This document shows positions 53,549 to 62,546 of a DNA stretch of 64,000 bases, piece by piece. The stretch covers positions 15,240 through 79,239 of the forward strand of contig DBQI01000057.1 in the NCBI GenBank assembly GCA_002305165.1. Direction: 5' to 3'. Below the pieces are notes generated by a model. The model was not told the origin of the DNA. It saw only the letters and a program-made list of their open reading frames with translations, and made no database searches. The stretch is from Armatimonadetes bacterium UBA1398. Lineage in GTDB: Bacteria; Armatimonadota; Zipacnadia; UBA1398. The translations under genes and the position numbers were made by a program. How positions within the stretch are numbered: the stretch's first letter is position 1; every line of letters starts with the position of its first letter.

Positions 53549-55009
53549 TTGAGACGCACATGCCTAGTCCTCGCCGTAGTGAGCCTCAGCTCCGCGGCGT
53601 GGGCGGCAAAGATCGAGCTATCGACTGTGCCCCCTCGCGAGGGAGTCGAGGTCATCATCTACCGTGACGTAGACCTCACCCTCGTACGGGAGCAGCGCAT
53701 GATCCGCTTCCACGAGGGGGAGAACGAGATCGCCTTCTCGTGGGCAGACACCCGCATTGACCCAACCTCCGTGCGGATCCGCATCGCCGGCGACGGCGAG
53801 GGGTACGCACTGACCGAGACCACCTATCCGCCGGAGCAGCCCAACACCCTGGTGTGGCATATCACCGCGCCCACGGACGGTCCGGCGCCCCTGGAGGTCA
53901 GCTACTTCACGAGCGGGCTTACGTGGAGCGCCGGGTACACCCTCATTCTGGACAAGGCCGAGACGGAGGGGACCTTCAGCGCCGACTTCTCCATTGGGAA
54001 CCACAGCGGCGAAGCCTATGAGAGCGCGAAGGTGTCACTGCTTACCGGCGGCGTGCGCCTCATCGAGCAGGTCATCGCGCTCGAGGGCGAGGCGCGCGAG
54101 GAGATCATGGCTCGCCGCGCGGGGCTCATGTTCGATGGCGCTGCTGGAGCCCCACCGCCTCCTGACGCCGAGCCAGCCGCTCCCATGGGAGCTATGATGG
54201 GTGGGCCTGGCATGGGCGGTGGGTACGGTGGTGGCGGCGGCTATGGTGGCTTCGCCTTCGGTAACGCCATGGACGCTGTGGAGATCGCCGCAGCCTCAGC
54301 TTCCGAGCACGAGCGCTACAACCTGGACACCGACATGGCGCTTCTGGACGGCTGGGTCACCCGTTTGCGGTTCGCCGAGACCAAGGCAGTCCGGCCGACG
54401 GTCATTGCTCGGGCCACTGACCCCTTTTCGTCCACTACGGCGCAACGCGTCATCAAGGTCAAGAACGACGAGGCGTCTGGGCTCGGCATAGCGCCGCTGC
54501 CCGAGGGGCCCATCGCCGTCTTCAAGCAGGATGGCGCGGGGCGACTTGTCTACGTGGGCGAAAGCATCTTCCCATATACGGGGGTCGGCCAGGAAGCGGA
54601 ACTCGCGATAGGAGCGCTTCAAGATGTGATCATCGAAGCCAAGCACATGAGCGTGCTGAAGCGTGACATCGAGTTCAATGACGCGGGCTACGTCCAGGGC
54701 AAGGTCGTCGAGCAGCGCTTCTCCCTGGAGATCCGCAACCGAGACGACATCGCGCGAGCTTTCGAGGTCATCATCGGTCGACCGGGAGCGCCCAATGTTG
54801 TCGTAGGCGCAACTGGCGCCGAGATCGAGGCCGGGCTGATACGGTTTGAGCCCACCGTTGAGGCTCTCACCGGTATCTTCGCCACGGAGTTCGACATCCA
54901 CGAGTACCACGGCACCGCCGTGAACCGCATGCCCGAGCAGAGCCACGCGACGGCCTCACCGGACGCTGGGAACGATACCGGGGCAGTCGTGGATGGGGAG
55001 GGAGCGTAA
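53549..55009 (+). CDS. Secreted DUF4139 protein with Gly-rich insert
   Basis: A protein of 486 residues starting at TTG, fixed by GGAGGTGG upstream. A signal peptide (about 1-20, ending AWAA) leads to a DUF4140/DUF4139-like sequence: strands such as EVIIYRDVDLTLVREQRMI, LVWHITAPTDG and LTWSAGYTLIL, and a C-terminal IVGATGAEIEAGLIRFEPTVEA-like end. Residues about 205-240 are a Pro/Gly/Met/Tyr tract (PPPPD, then GMGGGYGGGGGYGG). Function is unknown; these proteins sit in the envelope. The next gene, a shorter homologue, starts three bases later. Confidence 0.75.
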   Translation: MRRTCLVLAVVSLSSAAWAAKIELSTVPPREGVEVIIYRDVDLTLVREQRMIRFHEGENEIAFSWADTRIDPTSVRIRIAGDGEGYALTETTYPPEQPNTLVWHITAPTDGPAPLEVSYFTSGLTWSAGYTLILDKAETEGTFSADFSIGNHSGEAYESAKVSLLTGGVRLIEQVIALEGEAREEIMARRAGLMFDGAAGAPPPPDAEPAAPMGAMMGGPGMGGGYGGGGGYGGFAFGNAMDAVEIAAASASEHERYNLDTDMALLDGWVTRLRFAETKAVRPTVIARATDPFSSTTAQRVIKVKNDEASGLGIAPLPEGPIAVFKQDGAGRLVYVGESIFPYTGVGQEAELAIGALQDVIIEAKHMSVLKRDIEFNDAGYVQGKVVEQRFSLEIRNRDDIARAFEVIIGRPGAPNVVVGATGAEIEAGLIRFEPTVEALTGIFATEFDIHEYHGTAVNRMPEQSHATASPDAGNDTGAVVDGEGA

Positions 55010-55012
55010 TAG

Positions 55013-56161
55013 ATGAAGATCAGACTCCTAATGCTGTCGAGCCTGTTGCTGATGGCGGCTGTGGCGGCTCCCTCTCAGGCGAGAGTGAAGCTCGTCCTGC
55101 TTCCCCAGCGCGAGAACGTGCGGATCAACTTCAGTGCGGGGCAATCGCTGATGGAGGAGGAACGGGTCGTTGCTCTCGAGGAGGGCATCAACGAGGTGGA
55201 GATGGCCTGGGAGGGCCTCCCCATCGCCCCCCAGTCCATCCTCTTCAACCCGGTCGATGGCGCCGACATGCTGACCACACTGGCTATCTCCACCCCACCA
55301 TCGGGCCAGAGCGCCTTGATCTGGTGGGTGCGAGCGACGGAGGCCGGCAACTACCGGCTTCGTATCAGTTATGCCCTCCACGGGGGCGTGACGGTGGAGA
55401 GAGTCGACTACGCCGCACGTGCGAACGTGGATGAGACGAGCGTCGATCTGACGGGCCGAGCGCGGCTGTACAACGCGAGTGGTATGGATCAGGACCCTCT
55501 GACCGTGGAGATGGGCGCCGCGCTCCCCATCTTCGCCCCCATCCAGCGTGACGAGCGCAAGGACCTCCTGATCCTCAATCAGGTCACCTACTCACTCACC
55601 AAGCGCTATGTGAGCGACCGGAACGTGGAGAACGGCCGGGTGCAGCTCGTGTACGAGTGGACCGTTCCCGTGGAGGCAGGACCCCAGCTCGCAGGAAAGT
55701 CCCGGGCATTCCTGGCCACCGATGAAGAGGGTCAGAGCAAGCTCGATACCTTCCTGGGAGAGTCTCTCCTGCCTTACGTCGCGCGGGGCGAGGAGGCGAA
55801 GACCCTCGTCGGCTTCGCCAACAACGTCGAGGTGGAGCGCACCCTGATAGATGCCCGCGACACCGACGTGAAGTTCACCAATGTGCCCGAGGGCAGCGAC
55901 AGGCAGCCTGAGCGGGTACTCTGGAACACCCGACGAACGTGGAGGGTGGATCTGAAGAACCATACCCCGGACGATCTCGTCATCCGGCTCGTCGAGGTCG
56001 CCACGGGTCAGTGGAGCTTGGCGGGCGAGATTCAGCCTACCGAGGTCAAGAACGGCAACGTCTTCCACATCGATGTGCCCGTTGCGGCGGGCGAGGAAAA
56101 GACGATCGAGTACACGATCATCCAGGAGAACGTGGAGCCTGGTGATGCAGTGCTGCCTTGA
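55013..56161 (+). CDS. Secreted DUF4139-like protein, second copy
   Basis: A protein of 382 residues with a signal peptide (MKIRLLMLSSLLLMAAVAAPSQA). It shares the pattern of the previous gene: RVKLVLLPQRENVRINF, INEVEMAWEGLPIAPQSI, LIWWVRATEAGNYRLRISYAL, and the end VPVAAGEEKTIEYTI. It lacks the Gly-rich insert. The two probably arose by duplication and form one operon. Function is unknown. Confidence 0.75.
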   Translation: MKIRLLMLSSLLLMAAVAAPSQARVKLVLLPQRENVRINFSAGQSLMEEERVVALEEGINEVEMAWEGLPIAPQSILFNPVDGADMLTTLAISTPPSGQSALIWWVRATEAGNYRLRISYALHGGVTVERVDYAARANVDETSVDLTGRARLYNASGMDQDPLTVEMGAALPIFAPIQRDERKDLLILNQVTYSLTKRYVSDRNVENGRVQLVYEWTVPVEAGPQLAGKSRAFLATDEEGQSKLDTFLGESLLPYVARGEEAKTLVGFANNVEVERTLIDARDTDVKFTNVPEGSDRQPERVLWNTRRTWRVDLKNHTPDDLVIRLVEVATGQWSLAGEIQPTEVKNGNVFHIDVPVAAGEEKTIEYTIIQENVEPGDAVLP

Positions 56162-56178
56162 TAGGCATCGGCACGTCG

Positions 56179-56217
56179 CATCCCTCCCCTGGCGCCACCT
56201 GCGCCGGGGGAGGGATG
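56179..56217 (+). terminator. Hairpin after the DUF4139 pair
   Basis: A 16-base stem, catccctcccctggcg (56179-56194) and cgccgggggagggatg (56202-56217), with one G-T pair and a 7-base loop. It lies 18 bases after the stop and before the ubiX ribosome site. No U tract follows. Confidence 0.55.
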
Positions 56218-56288
56218 ACCCTCCGCCCCGCGCCCGCCCGTCACCGTTGCTTGGTGTAGAATGGGCCCACGTTGGAGGAGGCGGCGCG

Positions 56289-56870
56289 TTGAAGGTCGTC
56301 CTTGGTGTCAGTGGCGCGAGCGGCGCCCTGTTCGGCGCCGAGATGCTGCGCGCCCTGGTGTGCCACCGGGTGGACGTCGACCTGATCTGCTCCCCAGTGG
56401 CGGAGCAGGTGGCCCAGCAGGAGCTGGGCGAGGGTATCAGTGCCCGCGTCGCCCGGATCCTCCGCGAGACGGGGAGCCCGGCCTCGGTCCGGGCCCTCGA
56501 TTACGAGGACTTCGGCGCCGCGCCCTCGTCGGGGTCCTACTTGCACCACGGGATGCTGATCATGCCCTGTTCCATGGCGACCGTGGGGCGAATCGCGACC
56601 GGCTCCGCCCCCAACCTCATCTGCCGAGCCGCTGACGTCTGCCTCAAGGAGCGGCGCCCCCTGATCCTGGGCGTCCGCGAGACCCCTCTCTCGACCATTC
56701 ATCTCAGGAACCTCACGGCCCTGTCTGAAGCGGGCGCCATCATCGCCCCGGCGGCGCCGTCTTTCTACGGGAACCCCGAGTCGATCATCGCGATGGTCAG
56801 GATCTACTGCGGTCGCATGCTCGACATCCTCGGGATCGAGAACGAGTGGGCCTACCGATGGAGCCGGTAG
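56289..56870 (+). CDS. ubiX: UbiX-like flavin prenyltransferase
   Basis: A protein of 193 residues starting at TTG (LKVVLGVSGASGALFG), with GGAGGAGG eight bases upstream. The flavin site VLGVSGASG is at the start and MLIMPCSMATVGRIATGSAPNLICRAADVCLKE is the family centre; VRETPLSTIHLRNL follows. UbiX makes prenylated FMN for UbiD-type decarboxylases; in futalosine operons it supplies the decarboxylase of the quinone ring. No ubiD gene is in the window. The end overlaps the next gene by 13 bases. Confidence 0.93.
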   Translation: MKVVLGVSGASGALFGAEMLRALVCHRVDVDLICSPVAEQVAQQELGEGISARVARILRETGSPASVRALDYEDFGAAPSSGSYLHHGMLIMPCSMATVGRIATGSAPNLICRAADVCLKERRPLILGVRETPLSTIHLRNLTALSEAGAIIAPAAPSFYGNPESIIAMVRIYCGRMLDILGIENEWAYRWSR

Positions 56871-57748
56871 GAGCGAAGGGCGAGGGGCCACTCGACCGGC
56901 TTCTCCTGATTCTCGAGAACATCAGGTTCGCGCACACGATCTTCGCCCTACCCTTCTGTCTCATGGCGTTCGCCTACGCGTCCTACCCGCGCCCCAGCTT
57001 GTCGGATTTGCTGCTCGTGCTCCTGGCCATGGTCTTCGCGCGCACGGCGGCCATGTCGTACAACCGCTATGTGGACGCCGATGTGGATGCCCGGAACCCG
57101 CGAACCCGCAACAGGCCGATCCCGTCGGGTCGCCTCAGCCGACGGGCGGTCCTGGCCTGGACCGTCGGTTCGTCCGCCCTGTTCATTATCGTGGCGGGCC
57201 TGATCAACCTTTGGGCTCTGTGCCTGTCTCCTGTTGCTCTCTTGATCGTCTTGAGCTACTCCCACGCAAAGCGCTTCACGTCTCTCTCTCATCTGTGGCT
57301 CGGCCTGTCGCTGGGAGTCGCCCCCTTAGGCGGGTGGATCGCCGCGGATCAGCTCCCATGGAGCCCCGTGCCTTGGCTGATATCGGCGGCGGTGCTGTTC
57401 TGGGTCGCCGGCTTCGACATCATCTACGCGACCCAGGACGAGGCTTTCGATCGGCAGGCGGGGCTGCATTCGCTGGTGACGCGGCTCGGGCTGGTGGGTG
57501 CCCTGCGGCTGTCGAAAGCGCTGCATGCGGCGTCCGTTGTCTGTCTGGTCGCTCTCGGCCTAGTCGCGCCCCTGCTGGGTCCAGTCTACTATATGGGCGT
57601 AGGGGTTGCGGCCGCGTGCCTATTGTATGAGCAGAATCTAGTCCGGCCCGGTGACCTCTCCCAGGTCAACGTGGCATTCAACTCGATGAACGGCATCGTC
57701 GGTATCGTGCTCTGTATCGCCACGATCACCGACATCTACTGGTGGTGA
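56858..57748 (+). CDS. UbiA-family prenyltransferase (MqnP-like)
   Basis: An integral membrane protein of 296 residues if the ATG inside the ubiX end is used; a GTG 12 bases earlier is also possible. The two Asp motifs are NRYVDADVDARNPRTRNRP and DIIYATQDEAFDRQAG, the sites for the polyprenyl diphosphate. Several helices follow. Its neighbours suggest prenylation of 1,4-dihydroxy-6-naphthoate or a later step of the futalosine route, the MqnP role. The next gene overlaps it by seven bases. Confidence 0.88.
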   Translation: MEPVGAKGEGPLDRLLLILENIRFAHTIFALPFCLMAFAYASYPRPSLSDLLLVLLAMVFARTAAMSYNRYVDADVDARNPRTRNRPIPSGRLSRRAVLAWTVGSSALFIIVAGLINLWALCLSPVALLIVLSYSHAKRFTSLSHLWLGLSLGVAPLGGWIAADQLPWSPVPWLISAAVLFWVAGFDIIYATQDEAFDRQAGLHSLVTRLGLVGALRLSKALHAASVVCLVALGLVAPLLGPVYYMGVGVAAACLLYEQNLVRPGDLSQVNVAFNSMNGIVGIVLCIATITDIYWW

Positions 57749-58860
57749 TCCAAGCGATGGCAACGCGTCCCCTGACCGAGGACGTCGCAGACCTGGAGGC
57801 CAAGGTGTCCAGGGGCGAGCGACTGTCAGGCGAGGAACTGGTACGGCTCTTCCGCTCTCCCGACATCCTGGCGGTAGGGCGGATGGCGACGATGGTGAGG
57901 GAGCGCAAGAACGGCAATCGGACCTACTTCATCGTCAACGCCCACATCAACCCGACGAATCTCTGCACGAACCGCTGCCGTTTCTGCGCCTTCCAACGCC
58001 AGCCCGGCCAGGATGGCGCCTACGAGATGGACCTGGCGGAGATCCAACGGCGCGCCAGAGCCCTTCGTGACCGCCCCATCGGCGAGGTCCACATAGTGGG
58101 CGGACTGCATCCCGAGTGGCCCTACGAGCGCTACCTGGACATCCTACGCGTGGTCCATGATGAGCTCCCGACGGTCCACATTCAGGCCTACACGGCTGTG
58201 GAGGTCGAGTACATCGCCCGGCAGGGCGGTGTCACCGTGGAGCGAGCGCTGCGCGATATGGTCGATGCCGGCCTCGGCAGCCTTCCGGGCGGCGGAGCCG
58301 AGGTTTTCGCGGCCCGGATCCGCGCCCTTCTGTGCCCCAACAAGCTCGCACCGGACGGATGGCTCGACGTCCACCGCATCGCGCATGGGCTCGGGGTTCG
58401 CTCGAACGCCACGATGCTCTATGGCCATGTGGAGACGGTGGAGGAGCGTGTCGATCATCTCCTCCGATTGCGGTCTCTGCAGGATGAGACGGGCGGGTTC
58501 CTCGCCTTCATTCCCTTGTCATACCACCCCCACAACACGGAACTGGGGGGCCACCGAACGTCAGGCTACGAGGACCTTCGGACCCTCGCCGTGGCTCGGG
58601 TGGCCCTCGACAACTTCGACCACATCAAGGGCTTCTGGATCATGTTGGGCCTGAAGATGGCCCAGGTCAGTCAGGCCTTTGGCGTCGATGACATCGATGG
58701 CACGGTTATGGAGGAGCGGATCACCCACGCGGCCGGGGCGGAGACCCCGGAGGCCTTGGCCCGCGAGGAGCTGGTAGGGCTCATCCATGAGGCTGGCCGC
58801 GACGCCGTCGAGCGCGACACCCTCTACAACGTGGTGAGGGAGGAGGCGGTGAGTGCGTGA
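57742..58860 (+). CDS. mqnE: Aminofutalosine synthase MqnE (radical SAM)
   Basis: A protein of 372 residues. The radical SAM cluster is in HINPTNLCTNRCRFCAF (C-x3-C-x2-C). Other MqnE marks are VHIVGGLHPEWPYERYL, IQAYTAVEVEYIARQGG and LGSLPGGGAEVFA. It joins SAM's adenosyl group to the MqnA product to give aminofutalosine. It overlaps the previous gene by seven bases and mqnA by four. Confidence 0.92.
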   Translation: MVIQAMATRPLTEDVADLEAKVSRGERLSGEELVRLFRSPDILAVGRMATMVRERKNGNRTYFIVNAHINPTNLCTNRCRFCAFQRQPGQDGAYEMDLAEIQRRARALRDRPIGEVHIVGGLHPEWPYERYLDILRVVHDELPTVHIQAYTAVEVEYIARQGGVTVERALRDMVDAGLGSLPGGGAEVFAARIRALLCPNKLAPDGWLDVHRIAHGLGVRSNATMLYGHVETVEERVDHLLRLRSLQDETGGFLAFIPLSYHPHNTELGGHRTSGYEDLRTLAVARVALDNFDHIKGFWIMLGLKMAQVSQAFGVDDIDGTVMEERITHAAGAETPEALAREELVGLIHEAGRDAVERDTLYNVVREEAVSA

Positions 58861-59687
58861 GTAGCCCCACGCTGCGCATCGGGATCATGCCGTACCTGCT
58901 CGGCCGGCCTCTCCTCAGGGGGCTGATCGCGGACGGCCCGCCGGACGTGGAGGTCGTACAGGCCGTTCCGTCATCCATCGGGCAGTCCCTGATAGAGGGC
59001 AACCTGGACGCTGCCCTGGGCCCCATCGCCATGACCCTGGCACACCCGGAGCTGCGCGTTATCCCCGGTCTCGGCGTGGCATGCGACGGGCCCGTGGCGA
59101 GCATCAAGCTCTTCCATCGCGTTCCCCTCGCGGACCTCCGGCGCGTCGCGCTCGACACGAGCTCCCGCAGCAGCGCCTTGCTTGCCAAGATCATCCTGCA
59201 GAGGTTCGAGGGCGCCTCTCCGGAGTTCGTGACCGCCCCGCCGGATCTAGAGGCGATGCTGGCTGTCGCCGATGGAGCGCTCCTCATAGGCGACAACGCC
59301 CTCGTCGCGGAGTTGCGGCCGCCCGAAGGCGGGCTTCCCCCGTGGCAGGATCTGGGCGAGCGCTGGAAGCGCGAGACGGGCCTGGGCTTCGTCTTCGCCA
59401 TGTGGGCCTACCGTTCGGACCTCGACCGCGGCCGAGCCAGGCGCTTGGCGGAAGTCCTCTATGCCTCCCTTGCGCGGGGCGAGGCGGACATGGAACGGGT
59501 TGCGGACGAGGATGGCCGTGTCCGTGGGATCCCCCGGGAGATGGCCTATCGCTACCTCACGGAGAACATCCGGTACCGACTCCAGGAGGTGAACCTCGCC
59601 GGCTTGGCGCGTTACGTGGAGTTGGCCGTGGAGCTGGGTTTGCTGCCCGAGGACACCGTCGTTCCCGAGGGAGCGCGGATGGCATGA
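58857..59687 (+). CDS. mqnA: Chorismate dehydratase MqnA
   Basis: A protein of 276 residues starting at GTG (SSPTLRIGIMPYLLGRPLLRGL). The periplasmic-binding-like fold is typical, with VPSSIGQSLIEGNLDAALGPIAMTL near residue 40 and ADGALLIGDNALVAE near 135. It turns chorismate into 3-enolpyruvyl-benzoate, the first step of the futalosine route. It overlaps mqnE and mqnC by four bases each, so the three are tightly coupled. Confidence 0.9.
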   Translation: MSSPTLRIGIMPYLLGRPLLRGLIADGPPDVEVVQAVPSSIGQSLIEGNLDAALGPIAMTLAHPELRVIPGLGVACDGPVASIKLFHRVPLADLRRVALDTSSRSSALLAKIILQRFEGASPEFVTAPPDLEAMLAVADGALLIGDNALVAELRPPEGGLPPWQDLGERWKRETGLGFVFAMWAYRSDLDRGRARRLAEVLYASLARGEADMERVADEDGRVRGIPREMAYRYLTENIRYRLQEVNLAGLARYVELAVELGLLPEDTVVPEGARMA

Positions 59688-60760
59688 GCGAGGCCATACC
59701 CCGCGAGCTGCTCGCTTCAGCCACCAGGGGGCGCCGCCTGACGGTGGCGGAGGCGGCCCTGCTTCTGGAGCGAGCTGACCTGCTGGAACTGGCCGATGCG
59801 GCGGACGCGGTACGGTTTCGTTTCCATCCGGAGCTCGATGTCACCTATGTGGTCGATCGCAATATCAACTACACGAACATCTGTGGCTCACGTTGTCGCT
59901 TCTGCGCCTTCTGGCGCGAGCCTGATGCGCCCGATGCCTACGTTCTGCAGACCGAGGAGGTCATTCGCAAGGTCCGCGAGCTCGTCGATGCGGGCGGCAC
60001 CCAGGTCCTCATGCAGGGCGGCCTCCATCCCGGGCTGAGCCTGGAGTGGATATGCGGGCTCCTCTCCGCCATTCGCGCCGAGTTCCCCAACGTTGACCTG
60101 CACTCGCTGTCGCCGCCGGAGGTGTACCACTTCGCCGGGGGCGCCGGCCTCTCGGTCGGGGAGACGTTGGTCGCTTTGAAGGAGTCGGGGCTCTCGTCCC
60201 TGCCAGGCGGAGGCGCGGAGATCCTCGTCGATGACGTCCGCGAAGCGGTGAGTCCCGCCAAGTGCACGGTGGAGCAGTGGCTGGAGGTCATGGAGGCTGC
60301 CCACGGGATCGGTCTACGGACCACGGCAACGATGATGTTTGGCCACCTGGACTCCGCGCGGGATCGCGCCGAACACATGCTGCGGATCCGCGACCTGCAG
60401 GATGCGACGGGTGGGTTCACCGCCTTCATCCCGTGGACGTTCCAGGCCCGCAATACGGACCTACAAGGGACCCGTCCCCTTGGCGGACACGCCTATCTGA
60501 AGACGTTGGCCGTGTCGCGGCTCGTGCTGGACAACGTGCCGAACATCCAAGCCTCCTGGGTGACCCAGGGCGCCAAGATCGCGCAGCTCGCGTTGCGCTT
60601 CGGGGCCAATGACCTGGGCGGCACTATGATGGAGGAGAATGTCGTCGCCGCGGCGGGATGCCGGTTTCGGATCGACGTAGAGGAGCTCCGCCAGCTTGCC
60701 GCCGAGGCCGGCTTCACCCTCCGCCAGCGACGCACGGACTACTCGCCTGCCGCCCCGTGA
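59684..60760 (+). CDS. mqnC: Dehypoxanthine futalosine cyclase MqnC (radical SAM)
   Basis: A protein of 358 residues, with the ATG overlapping the mqnA stop. The radical SAM cluster is in NINYTNICGSRCRFCAFWREP. MqnC marks are QVLMQGGLHPGLSLEW, DLHSLSPPEVYHFA and LSSLPGGGAEILVDDVR. It closes the ring to give cyclic dehypoxanthine futalosine. The futalosine hydrolase (mqnB) and MqnD are not in the window. The end overlaps the convergent permease gene by 22 bases. Confidence 0.93.
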   Translation: MSEAIPRELLASATRGRRLTVAEAALLLERADLLELADAADAVRFRFHPELDVTYVVDRNINYTNICGSRCRFCAFWREPDAPDAYVLQTEEVIRKVRELVDAGGTQVLMQGGLHPGLSLEWICGLLSAIRAEFPNVDLHSLSPPEVYHFAGGAGLSVGETLVALKESGLSSLPGGGAEILVDDVREAVSPAKCTVEQWLEVMEAAHGIGLRTTATMMFGHLDSARDRAEHMLRIRDLQDATGGFTAFIPWTFQARNTDLQGTRPLGGHAYLKTLAVSRLVLDNVPNIQASWVTQGAKIAQLALRFGANDLGGTMMEENVVAAAGCRFRIDVEELRQLAAEAGFTLRQRRTDYSPAAP

Positions 60761-62523
60761 TCACTCGGGGCGCTCCGGCTGTACCCCTGGCTCTCCAGCC
60801 ACTCGGCATTCGCGCGCCAGCGCCCGACGACGGCGACAGCGGCCGCCACACAGAGACCTAACGCGACCGCCATGGCGAGCATGTGGGGGTGGATCGACAC
60901 TGGCCCGACATCGATCCAGGCCGAGGCGCTGGCGGACACCATGGTCGAGGTGTGGAGCAGCACCGGATGGGACAGTGGGCTCAGAGCCGCCGCATAGAGC
61001 GCTACGGTTACGAGGGTACCGGCGGCCTGTATGTTGCGGAAGCTCAGGGGCCCGTAGATCATCGCCGCCAACGCCAGCACGACGAGCGGCCAGGCGATGA
61101 GGGGCACGACGCGGCCTCCCGCCGCATTCCGTCGAGGGTTCGGCGCCGCCGGGTAGCGTGCGTTGGCCCAGATCGACACGAGGGCCGCATAGAGAACGGT
61201 CAACCCCTGCGGCAGGTACAGAGCCATCAGGTAGGACGAGCTGAGTCCTCGCGGCACGGCCACCCCACTAATCAGCCAGCTGCCCACGAACGGCATGGCA
61301 GCCGCCATGGCCCATACCAGAAGACCGAGGGCCAGGCCCGACTCGGGCTCCGGCTTCAAAACGCGCCAGAAGCTCAGCATACGCGCCGTCACCCTACTGA
61401 GGGGACGGCGCCAGAGGTCGGGGCAATCCACCACTCCGGCCTGCATGGCGGCTATGGCGCCGCCGGCCGCGGCGAGGACGCCGAGCATCAGTAAGACGTT
61501 GGCTCCGCTCCACATGGCGCCGACATGAGGCCCCGCCATGAGGCCCGGCATGACCCCCGCGTGGATAGCACCCAGGACGACCGCCCAGCAGAGCAGACCC
61601 AGCAGCCGCCGTGCGATGAAGTGCCTCGGCCGGGTGAGGCCGAGGCGGCAGCCCGCCACCAGGGTCATGTAGGCGCCAAGAAGCCCCCAGATGACCACGC
61701 CCGGCACCCAGAAGGGGATCGGTCGCGCGAATGCCTGACAGACTGCCTGGGTGGAGGAGAGCATTCCCATCCCCCAGGTAGTAGGGAACAGATACATGTA
61801 CGGGCCCGATGTCCAGGGCGGCGCTCCTCCCCACCCCGCGCCGGGCATTACTCCCAAGGATGCGGTGGCGAGCATCGCGTTGGCCGCCAGGCCGGCGAAT
61901 AGGCAGCTCATGTAGGCTACCAGGGTTGCGATGATGGCCGCTGGCGATGAGCGCGAGACGGTGGACATGAGCAATCCGAAGGTCGCGGTGATGCCACAGA
62001 AGATGGCGAGCCCAACGTAGAGCTGCAGAACTGACGTGACTTCGACCCCGCCGCCTACCATGCAGAGCACCGCATAGGGAGCCGAGGTGACCGCCACGAG
62101 CATGGTGAGGCCCCATGGCACTGCCAGCTTGCCCAAGGCGATCTCGACGCCACGCAGGGGAGTCAGCTGGACGAGATCGAAGGTCTGGCGCTCGCGCTCG
62201 GAGGTCACACTCGCTGCCGTGAGCACGGCGGAGACGATGGGGGCGAGGACGAGTTGGGTGTAGACCAGGTACGGGAAGATGGACCTCCCAGCTGGCATCT
62301 CGTCGGAGGACCGCCTTACATACACCGCGACCGCGATGAGCCCGATCCCGATCACGATGCCGTGGTAGACCAAGAGGAGAACGGGAAACCGTAGGCCGCG
62401 TACGCGCGACCTGAGGTCGCGCACGGCGTAGGGGTTGGTCGCCACGCTCAGGTCGTCGGCCCAGCCCCCGAGCAACCTCGGGAGGACCCTCGTCAGTCTG
62501 CCGCGCGCTCGCGCCGGGGCCAT
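60739..62523 (-). CDS. ABC-2 type permease-like membrane protein
   Basis: A protein of 594 residues with twelve or so hydrophobic segments. The first part has a typical ABC-2 permease run: NPYAVRDLRSRVRGLRFPVLLLVYHG, SVTSERERQTFDLVQLTPLRGVEIALGKL (the conserved cytoplasmic loop before helix 3) and VTSAPYAVLCMVGGG. The second half adds five or six more segments. No ATPase gene is beside it in the window. The ATG at 62523 has AGGAG about 10 bases upstream. The substrate is unknown. Confidence 0.8.
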   Translation of the reverse strand: MAPARARGRLTRVLPRLLGGWADDLSVATNPYAVRDLRSRVRGLRFPVLLLVYHGIVIGIGLIAVAVYVRRSSDEMPAGRSIFPYLVYTQLVLAPIVSAVLTAASVTSERERQTFDLVQLTPLRGVEIALGKLAVPWGLTMLVAVTSAPYAVLCMVGGGVEVTSVLQLYVGLAIFCGITATFGLLMSTVSRSSPAAIIATLVAYMSCLFAGLAANAMLATASLGVMPGAGWGGAPPWTSGPYMYLFPTTWGMGMLSSTQAVCQAFARPIPFWVPGVVIWGLLGAYMTLVAGCRLGLTRPRHFIARRLLGLLCWAVVLGAIHAGVMPGLMAGPHVGAMWSGANVLLMLGVLAAAGGAIAAMQAGVVDCPDLWRRPLSRVTARMLSFWRVLKPEPESGLALGLLVWAMAAAMPFVGSWLISGVAVPRGLSSSYLMALYLPQGLTVLYAALVSIWANARYPAAPNPRRNAAGGRVVPLIAWPLVVLALAAMIYGPLSFRNIQAAGTLVTVALYAAALSPLSHPVLLHTSTMVSASASAWIDVGPVSIHPHMLAMAVALGLCVAAAVAVVGRWRANAEWLESQGYSRSAPSDHGAAGE

Positions 62524-62546
62524 GGGAGCCAGCTCCTATAGGAGGC

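Noticed and set aside
59081..59683. A long upstream extension of mqnC
   Set aside because: It overlaps mqnA in another frame; the ATG at 59684 overlaps the mqnA stop and matches the family start.
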